A DNA stretch of 64,000 bases from assembly GCF_030247185.1 (NCBI RefSeq), contig NC_080571.1, positions 66,998,172 to 67,062,171 of the forward strand, written 5' to 3'. This DNA comes from Malaya genurostris (lineage: Eukaryota; Arthropoda; Insecta; Diptera; Culicidae). Positions within the stretch are counted from its first letter, which is position 1, and each line of letters begins with the position of its first letter. Both the position numbers and the translations under genes were made by a program. Of the stretch, positions 11,441-23,384 are shown piece by piece. The notes below the pieces were generated by a model, which saw only the letters and a program-made list of their open reading frames with translations, ran no database searches and was not told the DNA's origin.

Positions 11441-12290
11441 AAAGCGCGAGCGTTTTACAAAAATGAAGACTTTTTTTACACAATTTGTCACACAAGAGGA
11501 TTTTTATCGCTGACGTTTATTGGCTCAGATACTTAATATCAAGAATATATTTTCCAATAAATCGACCATTGAAATCAAAATATGTTCTTTTATTCAAGGA
11601 TTTGAATATAAATACTTTTAACTACTATTCGATACACTCTTTATGTGGACTTAAACATTTCTCATAAAGAAATAACATTCCACAAAGCTGTCATATGTTA
11701 GTGAGCGTACCTCATCGGTATCGGAATATGACTGTGTATATATGTCAAATAACCACTGTTATTTACGCCGGATCCAAGTTCCGGCTCCGGTCAAAGTTAC
11801 AGGTTCATCAAAATAGGATCAATGAAAGTCATAGCGCCGAGTTCAGTTTCCAGATCTGGACTATTGATATTCATTCGTAATCTTGATGACTTGAGATTGA
11901 ACCTCGATTTATTTTTAAATTACTCACAGAGTTCTTGATGAATTGCACCATAATGAATATTAAAATCAAGATGATCGATCTAAACCCTCAAAATCTTCAA
12001 ACAAAAAAAAAGAACAACGTGGAATGAAAACAATTAAGTTTAGCAGTATTGTAATTATTCGCACTCTTAATTATTAGATTTAATCTATTAGAATATAAAC
12101 GCAAGTGACTTAAAAAATTTGAAGCGAGATCTCGTTAAATGGCGCTTAAGTACGAAATACACAAGAAAGTATTCTAAGTTTACAGCCTGTCAGATTGTGT
12201 ATAAAACAATATGGGTATATTTTCTTTTCAAAAATCCTTTCCATAATCAAACAGTTATTTTAATTTGCATGACAAAATAAATTAAAAATA
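11441..12290. other. Intergenic, 3' of the small secreted-protein gene
   Basis: No coding sequence recognised. A decayed family A phrase (ggatccaagttccggctccg) is near 11771. Confidence 0.4.
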
Positions 12291-12296
12291 TTTATT
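12291..12296 (-). terminator. Candidate poly(A) signal of the 115-aa gene
   Basis: TTTATT on the plus strand (AATAAA on the minus) lies about 185 bp past the stop at 12479. It is the nearest clear hexamer I saw. Confidence 0.45.
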
Positions 12297-12478
12297 TACA
12301 AAATAAATACTATCAATACACACAAGCACAACATTCTTTAGCACACCCACGATTCAGGAACGATTTCTAATCTATATTTACAATTACCCAACTACGGATC
12401 CAATCCATGTCCAACATCACAGTCCTGAGAAAATCATGCTCCGTTTCTTATCACCACTGAGCTCAAGTTTGTCGAGGC

Positions 12479-12908
12479 TCAACGCCGACGGATAAATCCG
12501 GCATTCTTGATGATTTTGGCAATGCGATCCCGGGGAATTTGATCAGCGGCCCGCTCGAAAACGGGCATCTCCTTGTCACCGAACCACGATTCCTTGGCAA
12601 GTGCTTCGGCGATGTGGGGGTTTTTGTAAAAATTATTACGCAGTTCCGCCGGATACTGAGCCTCGTGCATAGCATTTTCCACTACAGCCGGATGTGCCAA
12701 GGAGACTGCCTGCAAAGCGAAACCCAAAGATAATTAGTCGGAAAAAACCTATTTATTTTTTTCCTCGTATTACTCATTTTTATTTACGTACCTCGTGTTG
12801 AACTGGTTGATGTTGAAGCGCCAGGGCAATCGGCTGATTCAGATAGATCTGGGCGGAAGCACCGTAGACGGCGCAGAGGATGGCGAAAGTCAAGATGAGT
12901 GCGTTCAT
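12479..12908 (-). CDS. Small secreted protein, 115 aa, two coding exons
   Basis: Exon 1 runs 12908-12792 and encodes 39 residues; exon 2 runs 12709-12479 and encodes 76. The 82-bp intron has donor GAG|GTACGT and acceptor TTTGCAG|GCA, phase 0. The protein opens with a classic signal peptide (MNALILTFAILCAVYGASA, probable cleavage before QIYLNQ). The mature chain of about 96 residues lacks Cys and has the compact block FYKNPHIAEALAKESWFGD, then QIPRDRIAKIIKNAGF and a basic RRR end. The composition suggests a folded helical polypeptide, not low-complexity cuticle. I do not recognise a named family or function. The ATG is preceded by TTGTTGCAG|ATCAAA, so a 5' UTR intron is likely. Splicing is inferred from the sequence only. 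Confidence 0.8.
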
Positions 12909-13550
12909 TTTGATCTGCAACAACGATATAATTAGTGATGAGGGGGCGAAATGGAATCGCGAAATCGGTTGCATAAAACGATAGCCGTTAAAGCCTATGC
13001 TGTTTTTGGGTGGTAAGTTCAGCGGGCAGAGCGAAAATGGGCGTCGGTGGAAGTTTTTGTTTACCAGCACCTGACCGACGCATATCAGTTTCATTACGCT
13101 GATCGTTGCTAGAGAAAGAAGGAGAATAGTCGTCGATGTAACGTACCTCCCGGCTTACCCGGCAAGTTTACCGCGTTATACAGGCTACTTGCCGCTGAAG
13201 TTGATTCTATTGCATAAGGAGCGTGTATGCGAGCTGAAAAAAGCTATACTCATTATGCTTTCTTTTTATGGATAACCATAAGTAATCGTAAAACAAAACA
13301 TGCTCATTAATCTCAAATATTAGCCTATTATAACTAATTTTTGAAAGTGAAAATAGCTGTTTATTTGAGCGCTAGAATTTACTTCTTTTGTAGGCGTACG
13401 TGACTACTCGATGGGAACTTAATTTGATATTTATTATCCATGCTAAGAGTAGCACTATATGAGTAGGTTACTTAACTTCTGGTTTACTTTCAATTAATTT
13501 CTATAAATTTGATAATCAAATATTTGCATAGATGAATATGAAATCATTTA
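12909..13550. other. Region 5' of the small secreted-protein gene
   Basis: Contains the probable 3' splice acceptor for a 5' UTR intron (ends at 12915, minus strand). No convincing promoter is visible close by: a minus-strand GTATAA near 13171-13180 has no initiator at the right distance. The true first exon may be distant (see 22675). Confidence 0.4.
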
Positions 13551-13552
13551 TA

Positions 13553-13822
13553 CCGTTTTCGTTTTTGAATCTAGACGCGGGACTCTGACTACGAATAAAA
13601 CGAACACGTGGTACGCGCCCTAAACAACAACTCATGAAAAAAAAGAAAAAATAAACAATCCCGCTTGGATGTGTTGTGCGACCCGAGAAAATTTTCAGAG
13701 CGAAACAACGCGATTGGAGTCCGATCTAGAGCGACCCCAGGTTGCTAAAACAAACTCATCAAAAGTTGTTTTGGCAACTCTGGGTCAGCTTTCGGGCTGC
13801 TTTGATCATTAAACGAAAACGG
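13553..13822. mobile_element. 270-bp MITE with CCGTTTTCG termini
   Basis: The ends CCGTTTTCGTTTTTGA (13553) and TTAAACGAAAACGG (to 13822) are inverted repeats flanked by TA (13551-13552, 13823-13824). An inner inverted repeat (ggttgctaaaacaa / ttgttttggcaac) lies near 13741-13785. It is non-coding. The terminus resembles that of the MITE at 41371. Confidence 0.75.
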
Positions 13823-13824
13823 TA

Positions 13825-14934
13825 TTAGAATGCACCCGAAACGTAAACGCAAAGCTTCGGAAATTATGCCAATCTAACATGCTGAACAAAGTAATCGGTT
13901 CAATTTCATGTGGTTATATAATATCTTTCTGTTCTAAAATAACACTTAAAATCCAGTTGCTTTTATATTTTTAAATGTTATACCCGACAACTGATGAAGG
14001 TCAAGATGAAAAAAAAAACAAAAGAGAATATTTATGAAATATTTTTCGAAATAGGTTGTCATCCAATTTTATGAGAGAATACAAAACTTTCAGAACAAAA
14101 ACTGTGCAATAAAATTTTGTAAAATGCTACCGTTTTCGGGGTACAGTGATTATAGAATATAGTTTTAAATGTTTTTCAAGACATGTTAATTCTAAAGCAA
14201 GTTTTCTTGAAACAGAGGATATTGACCAAAATTTCTTCACTTGTCTTTTCTTAGACACTTTTTGAAAAAATTGATTTTAATATGTAAATTTGAATTAAAT
14301 TTATATATTTTCATCACAATGGTTTTTTTTAAAGTGTTCAGTTTTTTCACATAATCCCAAAAGTTATCTGAAACATTCATGAAATATATTTTTTTTAATC
14401 AAAACTGAAGTTTAAATTAAACTAAAAATTAATTCAAACTAAAAGTTTCGTTTCATACAGAAGCATTTTCAAAATAGAAACCTGTTTAAATTCACCTAGT
14501 GGTGGAATGAAGACTTTCTTATATTCCCGAAATAAAATGATTCAACTTTCATCCATCAACTTACTATCAATCATTTGAAGGAAAAAATAATATGAATAGT
14601 GAGATTATTTATAACTAAACAAGTAGTCTTACCAATAAGAAATATTCTGCACTATCTTCTGCTGTTGAATTACTTTGAGATGAGATAATGAATCACATTG
14701 AAGCGGTGTAAAATACACTCATGCAATACGACAGCAAACCAAATTGTAACCTGATTTAAGAACTTAATAGCAGATGTACAATTTTGCTTCCGCCGTTTTC
14801 CGATGGGTGGCTGTAGCGGCTAAGGCTGGTCAAAATGCATAATGCCTTTAAAGTGAGTGTGTACAGTGCCTAACGAATTGTCATCGCCGTTTCAGTGACA
14901 GTTGTTCTTGTTTTCGTATTATTCACGCTCGAAA
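13825..14934. other. AT-rich DNA before mariner relic
   Basis: Holds a short decayed start of a family A repeat ('cacctagtggtggaatga', 14498) without the body. No gene recognised. Confidence 0.45.
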
Positions 14935-15931
14935 ATGTCTGTTTATGTGACCAATTCTCGCCATTTGCCGGGAGTTTTACTTTTATGTTAGAATTCGAAA
15001 AAATGCTGCTGAAGCGCATCGAATGCTCTCAGAAACTTTCGGCGATGCGTTTCAACGTTTTGAAAATGATGATTTCGATGTCGAAGACAAACATGGTGGT
15101 GGAAGAGAAAAAAAACCTTCAAAGATGAACAACTAGAAGCATTGCTTAATGAAGATTCGTGCAAATACCAAGAAGAGCTTGCCGAATCGTTGGGAGTGAG
15201 TCAGCAAGCCATTTTAAAACGTCTCAAGGCCCTGGGCATGATTCAGAAAGAAGGAAACTGGGTGCCGCACGAGTTGAAACCGAGGGATATGGAGCGACGT
15301 CTATTTGTTTGTGAGCAACTGTTTCAAAGACAAAATCGTAAGGGGTTTTTACATCGAATCGTAATCGGTGATGAAAGGTGGGTTCGATACGATAATCCTA
15401 AACGCAGAAAATCATGGGGAAAGCCCGGGCATGCTACTTCGTCGAAGGCAAAACCGAATATTCACGGCGCGAAGGTTATGATTTGTATTTGGTGGGATCA
15501 GCTCGGTGTTATTTACTACGGGCTCTTAAAACCGGATGAAACCATCACAGGAGATCGCTACCGAACGCAACTGATGCGCCTTAGTCGCGCGCTAAAAGAA
15601 AAGCGGCCACAATATCAAGAGCGATATGACAAAGTCATCCTCTAACACGACAATGCTCGGCCTTACGTCGCAAAAGTGGTCAAAAGGTACCTGGAAACGC
15701 TGAAATAGGAAGTCTTGCCCCACCCGCCGTATTTTCCAGATGTCGCCCCTTCTGACTTCCACCTATTCCGTTCGATGGGACACGGCCTGACAGATCAACA
15801 TTTTCATTCCTTCGAAGAGAAAAAAATGGATTGCTTCATGGAAAAAGGGCTCCTTTTTTCGAGCCGGGATCCGATAATTTCCGGAAAAATGGGAGAAAGT
15901 TATCGCTAGCGACGGACAATATTTTGAATAA
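14935..15931 (+). pseudogene. mariner (DD34D) transposase relic, near full length
   Basis: Can be read from MSVYVTNSRHLPGVLL (14935) through a frame change near 14985, a short deletion after SETFGDA, and then a long clean stretch from FQRFENDDFDVEDKHGGG to RPQYQERYDKVIL. Catalytic Asps are in IGDERWVRYDN, HDNARPYVAK and PDVAPSDFHLF. There are 34 residues between the second and third Asp, so this is DD34D, the mariner signature. Lesions are a TAA at 15643-15645 (usual Gln), a TAG in ETLK*EVLP (usual Trp), a frame change near 15820 and a stop in GIR*FPEKWEK. The end is EKVIASDGQYFE then a stop at 15931. No TIRs were found. Clearly dead, but conserved enough for subfamily assignment. Confidence 0.9.
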
Positions 15932-15989
15932 TACATCTGGAAGAACTTTTTCGCAATAAAGCTTTTATATTTAGAAAAACGGCGGATCC

Positions 15990-16160
15990 AAATGAGTTAC
16001 ATGTTAATGTGGCCAAAGAGATGTTTTTCAACGCAGATAGTGACCCCATAATCATCGAATGCATCATAACTGGTGATGAGGTGTGGATCTATGAATATGA
16101 CGTCGAAACCGCACAACAATCGACCGAATGGCGCTTCGAAGGCGAGCCGTTGTTCTAAAT
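15990..16160 (+). pseudogene. mariner transposase fragment, different lineage
   Basis: MFFNADSDPIIIECIITGDE leads into VWIYEYDVETAQQST and EWRFEGEP. This is the first-Asp region of an irritans-like mariner (ITGDExW...YDVETxxQSxEW) and differs clearly from the copy ending 60 bp earlier. It breaks off at a stop after GEPLF. No second or third Asp motif is visible downstream. Confidence 0.75.
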
Positions 16161-16644
16161 TTTCATCCATTATAAAAATCGCCACACGAAAATTTTTCAA
16201 CTTCTTTGTATACACGCCAAACAAAAACTAATCGTACGATATGCGTCAAAATTTGACAGAATGTGTATAAAAGTGTTGCCAACGTTGAGAGAATAAAAGT
16301 TTACCGATTGGACAAGCGCGGGAATTTGCGTGCGATGGCGTTACTGAACCGAAGATTGATTTCGCTCCATATATTTTGGTCTGGCGCTCATATGTTTGGT
16401 TGCAATCAAAAATAATACCTTAATTTGTTGAAGAAAGGAATAATTTTAAATATTCCGAGACACGATGAACTTCGTTTTGATTACATCACCGAAACACCTC
16501 CGTTACCCTCAGTTAGCTTACCTTTTTTTTACGATAAAAATGTTGAGTTTTGTAGCGAATAAAGTGTTTTTGTAGGTAGTCCTTCCTAATTATTCCAATA
16601 TAAAGGACACAGCCGTTGAAAATCATCGGATTTTGAATTTTGGT
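16161..16644. other. Spacer between mariner relics
   Basis: Nothing readable as protein. It probably includes decayed transposon tails. Confidence 0.4.
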
Positions 16645-17230
16645 CTACCTGAGCGATTGTTTCAGGAAGTGGTTTAAAAATTTGGTGTTTTATTTTGAAG
16701 ACGAAGAACGAGCTGGAGCAACACCAAAGTTAAAAAATGAAGAATACTCCAACGACACAAATTGAATAATTCGTTTTTTTTGCATCGAATTGTTACTGGC
16801 GATGAAAAGTTTGTCCATTACGACAATCCTAAACGTCGAGCAATCATTATCATGGAATCAGCTGAGTGTAGTGTATTATTTATTTATTTATTTATTTATT
16901 TATTAAGACCACGGAAGAGGTCTACCAACGACAATTGATGCGTTTGAACACCGATAGACATGACAAAGCAATTTAGCAACATGACAATGATCATCCATGT
17001 TGTACAGCCGGTAAAAACATACTTAGAAACGCTCAAATGGGAAACCGTACCCCACTCGCCGTATATTCCAGACATTGCTTCTTTCGATTACTATTTATTT
17101 GTTCCCGTCGATGCAGTATGGCATGACTGAACAGCATTTATCCAGTTATGATGAAATCAAAAAATGGATCTATACGTGGATTGCGTTTAAAAAGAAAGTG
17201 AATTGCCAGAAATAGAGGAAAAACTAGTGG
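16645..17230 (+). pseudogene. mariner (DD34D) relic with TTTA microsatellite
   Basis: Patches are FKNLVFYFEDEERAGATP, LHRIVTGDEKFVHYDNPKRR, VYQRQLMRLNTDRHDKAI, a stop, QHDN, and then ETVPHSPYIPDIASFDYYLF in a shifted frame. Order and content match a mariner transposase related to, but not identical with, the 14.9-kb copy. A (TTTA)n tract at about 16878-16905 replaces the middle of the catalytic domain. Too decayed for any function. Confidence 0.8.
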
Positions 17231-17516
17231 CTTGTGCAATATCTAGAAAAAAAAAATGACACGAAATGATTTATACCCCTAAAATATGAAATGCACATCG
17301 TTTAAGTCTTAAGTGATACATTTGATGAGTCCTAAAACTACATAGGCTTTAGCAGTAACTAAAACAAACTGGATGCCGTTAGGTCACGCATGTGTGAGAC
17401 ACTCTCAATGTCCATTTGTTGAGTATCAGAATCCACAAGACGAGGATTCGAAATACACCCAAAACTCCATTTACGTAATAATCGCGACTACGTAAATCGA
17501 ATTATGACGTAAAAAA
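17231..17516. other. Spacer
   Basis: No gene recognised. Confidence 0.4.
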
Positions 17517-18201
17517 TCTGTTTTAATCCACCTAGTGGTGTAATGATGCCTTTCTCATATCAATCATACTATCATATATAATACTGTGGAATTCTTCAAA
17601 ATAATTTTCTTCGATTCTTAAAAGAATAACCGAAATCGGTCTGCTGATAAAAACTATCAATTGGAAAACATTTGAGGTCGATTTAGAAAAAAATTTAAGA
17701 TTTTTCCCCATTTTCAGTGATGGTATACAATTTTTAACCCACTTTGCATTATATTTCCGGATCCGGAAGTCGGATCCGCATGAAATTCAGGAATTACGTA
17801 TGGGACCACAGCATCTTTCATTTGAACCTAAGTTTGTGAAAATAGGTCGCGCCATCGTCAGAAAAGTTAGAACATATATTTTCTGCTTTTTGTATGTTTC
17901 ACCCCATAACTCTTGAACCGGAACTCGGATCCAAAGAATTTTTTATGGGACCTCAAGACCTTTCATTTGAATCTAAGTTTGTGAAAATCGGTTCAGCCAT
18001 CTCTGAGAAAAGTTAGTGCACTTATTTTCACAATTTGTTGCACATTTTACCCCATAATTCCGGAACCGGAAGTTGGATCCTAATGATATTCAGGAATTTT
18101 GTATGGGACCACAAGACCTTTCTTTTGAATCTAAGTTTGTGAAAATCGGTTCAGCCATCTCCGAGAAAAGTTAGTGCAAAAAAACGTTACATACACACAT
18201 A

Positions 18202-18287
<86 letters not shown>

Positions 18288-18376
18288 TTTTGCGTACTCG
18301 ACGAACTGAGTCGAATGGCCTCGGTTCAAAAGTCGGTTTTCACAGTGATTGCATAACCTTTCTATATGAGAAAGGC
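17517..18376 (+). repeat. Family A repeat, the longest well-preserved copy
   Basis: Begins 'ctgttttaatccacctag' and 'gatgcctttctcatat', ends 'ttctatatgagaaaggc'. The last and second phrases are inverted, a terminal-repeat-like pair. In between are three tandem rounds of about 150 bp: a 'ataactc(c)ggaaccggaa' block, 'atgggaccacaagacctt', 'tttgaatctaagtttgtg' and 'ggttcagccatctc'. A long CA microsatellite and 'cgaactgagtcgaatgg' precede the 3' end. No transposase is present; class is unknown. Confidence 0.85.
18209..18283. repeat. (CA)n microsatellite, about 37 units
   Basis: An uninterrupted AC run inside the family A copy. Other copies have only 3-10 CA units at the same place, so this one is expanded. 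Confidence 0.95.
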
Positions 18377-18520
18377 AAAACGTTTGCGTTATTTGGAATT
18401 TTCAACGTAAAAATGTTTTCCTCATGTACATGTATTATTAGATATGTATAATATATTGGATAGTTATGGAACGAAAATTATGAGTATTTACAGGAAAAGG
18501 ATGTTCTAAGCAGCGTCAAT

Positions 18521-19195
18521 TTCCAAGATGGCAACTTCCGGTTCATTGATATTCCTTGAAAACCCTTACAATATGGGTATTTTCGTAACGGGATTGATGA
18601 GCAGATGTCGGAAAACGATGCTTGAGGAGGTTCTGAATTCCAAGATGGCGACTTCCGATTAAACCTTAGTTACTCAATAAATTAAGAATTAAATTAAATA
18701 ATATTTGCAAAATATAACCAATATGATTTTACATTACATAAAACATTGGACGGATTACAATTATTTTTATTCTTCAAGTTACTATTGACACTTCCGTCTT
18801 AATGAAGTTGCACAGGTTGTGGCACACACAGCCTCACTTTTGACAAGCAGCTGGAGTACAGTTGTGAACACTTGGACTCACAGTATATCACGTGATTCTT
18901 AGAGACACAACATAGTTTGTTGTAAGTGACTCTTCCCATTTCGAAAATACTTATACTATATAGGATACGATTAGCAATCCAGTAATATTCAAACATTATT
19001 TTCTACGCAATATGCAATAAACTAGCTAAGAAAATACCCATATTGTAAGGGTTTTCAGGAACTATCAATAAACCGGGAGTCGCTATCTTGGAATTCAGAA
19101 CCACCTCAAGCATCGTTTTTCGACATCTACTCATCAAACCCGTTCCGAAAATACCCATATTGTAGTAATTTCCATGGAATATAAATGAGCCGGAA
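18521..19195. repeat. Inverted pair of 150-bp repeats
   Basis: The left unit (18521-18668) contains 'acaatatgggtattttcg', 'gatgcttgaggaggttctga' and 'ccaagatggcgacttcc'. The right unit (19023-19195) carries the same phrases in reverse complement. About 350 bp of AT-rich sequence separates them. This could be a fold-back element or two independent insertions. Confidence 0.7.
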
Positions 19196-19389
19196 ACGAT
19201 TTTCATTGTATGCAAAAACCTCGTTTTACGAAGTAGGTTCGTAATAAAAGTTTACGTTATTTCGAATTTTCAACGTAAAAAACGATTTCGTTATTTGGAT
19301 TTTTTGTCGTAAAAAGAGGTAACGTAAAAAAAGTTTACGTAAACGGAGGTTTGGGTGTATTTGGAGATCATCTGAACAGTTCAAAACCT

Positions 19390-19670
19390 CTTGTGATTTT
19401 ACATCTGAATAGATGCACATAAATGGAGCGTCGGATTTCACACAAATTTTTATTCAAGAACATTTAAAATTGTGTGATTTGAAAATTACATGGCTTGAAT
19501 TCGAATGAAATAAAAAAACAAACGATCGATAGCAACAGCACGACTTGAACCGAGAAACATTAGATCATAGAGCACAACAGTTAATCGACTGAACCATCCA
19601 TACAGCGGCATTGCAAATTACATTCGGAGCGTGTAAAATTTTGAGCGAGTGGAATATTACGTCATTTTAA
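19390..19670 (-). repeat. Dispersed repeat with tRNA-like core (SINE candidate)
   Basis: Minus strand 19605-19535 reads like a tRNA: an A-box-like GGTTCAGTCGATTAACTG and a B-box-like GGTTCAAGTCG at the correct spacing. The flanking 'gcacataaatggagcgtc' phrase recurs near 24418. The composite suggests a tRNA-derived SINE or a tRNA-like insertion in an older repeat. Confidence 0.45.
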
Positions 19671-19865
19671 AAATTAAGTAGGTATGAATTGTATCGTTTG
19701 TTGAATTATGTGACCTCTAAAATTCATATTTGCTTCTGTGTCATTCACGAATAGCTTGAAAAGGAGTGATCCGTGGGGGCTCCATTGTGTCGACTCATGA
19801 AGAACAGAAAGTTTTCTTAAATGTCTCAAAACTATTCCAATTCATTTTAATTGATGGTCATACAC
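19671..19865. other. Spacer
   Basis: Nothing recognised. Confidence 0.4.
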
Positions 19866-20769
<904 letters not shown>

Positions 20770-21290
20770 ATTATCGAATGTTTCATAAAATAACAGTTGA
20801 AGCCAAAACTTGACCTGATGAAGAGTTTTCGAACTCTGCTTCAGGAAAATTAACCATCATTGATTGGTATGTTGAATTTAAACGTGGTGAAATGAGCACC
20901 TTATGCGGTGCGCCCAGAAAAGGCAGCTACCGACAAAATCATAAAAAAAATATTGATAAGGAATAATAATTTGAAACGATCGTAAAGAGAAGTTTAAATG
21001 ATTTGAGACACAGTAAACATGGCTTTGAACGTGTACATAATGTCATTCACGAATGTCAGTGCAAAGTGCAAGCTCACAATCGACCAACAGAACAATGAAT
21101 TGATGATTCTGAGCAGCAATTGGAGCTGTTCAATCGTAGTAGACCCGAATTATTTCGACAGATATGTGATTGTGGATAAAATTTGTTTCTATCATATGAC
21201 TCCTGACTCGACGGTAAACCGATTGAACAGCACGAGATGTGCCGGTTCCAAAGTGTGAAAAAACGCATCAAATGACAGGTGACAGTTTCC
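20770..21290 (+). pseudogene. mariner relic, irritans-like
   Basis: Readable patches are KLTIIDWYVEFKRGEMST (the WYxxFKRG helix before the linker), DDSEQQLELFNRSRPELF (linker) and CFYHMTPDSTVNR (corresponding to the HHYTPES motif that follows the first Asp). Multiple stops and frameshifts separate them and the second and third Asp regions are lost. This is a fourth mariner relic within 6.5 kb and is the oldest-looking. Confidence 0.75.
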
Positions 21291-22674
21291 TGTGTTGAAA
21301 TCTTTAGAGAACATTCGCTGGAATAATAATTAAGTTGACAAAAATTCAGGCCTAATTTGAAGCAAAAGACAAATCGTATAGAAAATCTTATAAAAAATCG
21401 TTGGAATCGCTGTATCGTTGAATAATAATATCGAATTTTGACAAATATTTACTTCACTTTACTTTACTTTACGTTGACAACTTTAGCTCCATCTCTCACT
21501 AGAACAGGAAATCGTTCAGTGGAGAAAATTGGATCTGTTTTGTTTTTTTAGGAACTGCCATAAGTACAACATTTACTTTTTTTTTTTGGGCAGATCTAAG
21601 ACTTTTCAATAGACCTGTTACAATGATGTACATGATTTAGAGAGCATAAATCGAAGCCAATTAAACTACAGAAAACGCCTCATGATTTCTACCCAAAAGG
21701 GACATTCCTGTTTCGTTATTTGGATATTTTTAAACTAAATATAATTTAAATATATTCTGTTATCCTTGCAGTTGTTTTATAGCCGGTATAAAGAAATAAT
21801 CAAATCAATTGAATTGCTGTTTTTCTTTAGACAGGAATAACTGGTAATAAGAGGTTGCATATGCAAGGGCAAATTCCATACCAACAAACACTGATATCAC
21901 GGCATGCAGTTCTCCTCGTCGTTTTACTCTTCAATGACTGATCGGAATGTGTCACCCATATTCGAGGTGCATTACCGAGCTCTATAATCATTAGACACAA
22001 TGAATAAGGCAGGTAGTAGTAGATGCCCTAAGTTAATATTGATATTACGTACGATCAACTGGTACGTGTTCAATTGAAATCGGTTTCGGAATAAGAAATT
22101 GATTCTTTCTCTAGTTATTAGTAGCATAATTTCACATGGTTTTTAACGAAGTGCAAATCTTAAAGCAATGAAAATGTAGAGAAAAAAGGCCAAAACAAAA
22201 TTTTAAAATGTAAAGTTAGAACAAAAATTTAAAAAAAAATCCACTTATCCATACTTCTCGAGTTAAAGAAATAAAACAACTGAATCGAGCTAAAATTAAA
22301 ATATAAACTTCCTAAATTTTGAGCTGCACTGCATACACTTTGAACCAACCACCTTTTTCCAGAACAGCGAACATTTTTTCACTGAGCAATGACTGTTTGT
22401 TTAAAAACACGCATTCTCAGCTTGGATTGTGTTTCATATTCTGCACTTATATTTTCACACTCCACACATTCATTGAATTTGAAGGCACTTCTGGTATACA
22501 TTCATAGAAAAAATATGCCTTAAAACGCACAGAACTATTTGCAAAAAAACAGGTTCGTCCTTTTCTTATCGCACAGCTCACTTATCACAAATTTTTGATA
22601 GAAGAATAAAACCGTTTTGATTCAATTTAACACTGCAGCCAAACCTGCCTATCGTCCAAAAATCTGCTACTTAC
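21291..22674. other. AT-rich non-coding DNA
   Basis: No gene, RNA or named repeat recognised over 1.4 kb. Confidence 0.4.
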
Positions 22675-22766
22675 ATCTTACGGTTCTCCGAATAGTCCTT
22701 TTTGCTAACGGATCAGAACTGAACAGTCAACTACTAGCAGACAAAACGAAGTCGCGTTCTTATATA
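22675..22766 (-). promoter_or_regulatory. Possible promoter and first exon (minus strand)
   Basis: On the minus strand TATATAAG (22766-22759) is followed by a TTCAGTT initiator-like motif (about 22720) and a splice-donor-like GAT|GTAAGT with the exon ending at 22675. The TATA-to-initiator spacing (46 nt) is longer than ideal. If real, it could supply the 5' UTR exon of the small secreted-protein gene, whose ATG at 12908 follows an acceptor, implying an intron of about 9.8 kb. Confidence 0.3.
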
Positions 22767-23384
22767 TCGTATGTGCTCTATTTTAGCAAAAACTAGGCAT
22801 CGATAGCAAGCCGTTTTCCAGAAACACGCCTCCATTCGGATTCGACGCAACCCCTGATGATGGTGATGCTGTGATAATGTGACGAAGATGGAAGTAGCAG
22901 TAATTGTAGTGGTGGTTGTTACTACCTCGTTATGTTAATCGTATTCGATATTCCATCCCACATCCCAGGAGCAGGCGTCACCGATCAAAATAACGGCGGT
23001 TCCGACTTGCAGGGTGGCTGGTGAGTTCGCTTCCTTCCATGTATGAATGTGGGGTAAAACGGTGCCTGAAACTGTGCACAGCTACAAGAGATTAGAAAAT
23101 CTAGATTAATCATTCTCTAGTACTAACTGGTCATTCTGGAGTACTAACTGTTTTATATTGAGGTGCACCTTACTATTTTCCATATTTTTACGTTTCTTCG
23201 CCTCATCTGTGCGTTAGTATGTCATTTTAGAATGCTAAAGAGTTGAGCTCACTCTACTTTGAATGGCAAAAATTAACTAATTAGGCTATGTTTTGTTACC
23301 ACGTGTTCCGTAAGAATCGACATAAAATAAGTCTAAGTAGAGTAAACTATTACTTCTTCTTAACATCCTAACAACTCTTCTGCG
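22767..23384. other. Moderately GC-rich unique-looking DNA
   Basis: No repeat phrases are seen. 22800-23040 is richer in GC than its surroundings and lies upstream of the putative promoter, so it could hold regulatory sequence. No gene recognised. Confidence 0.35.

Noticed and set aside
18174..18356. Thr-His repeat open frame
   Set aside because: Translation of the CA microsatellite inside a family A repeat.
20817..20870. Additional hammerhead core (CTGATGA followed by GAAxx)
   Set aside because: No matching stem II or stem III and the sequence is part of a mariner relic.
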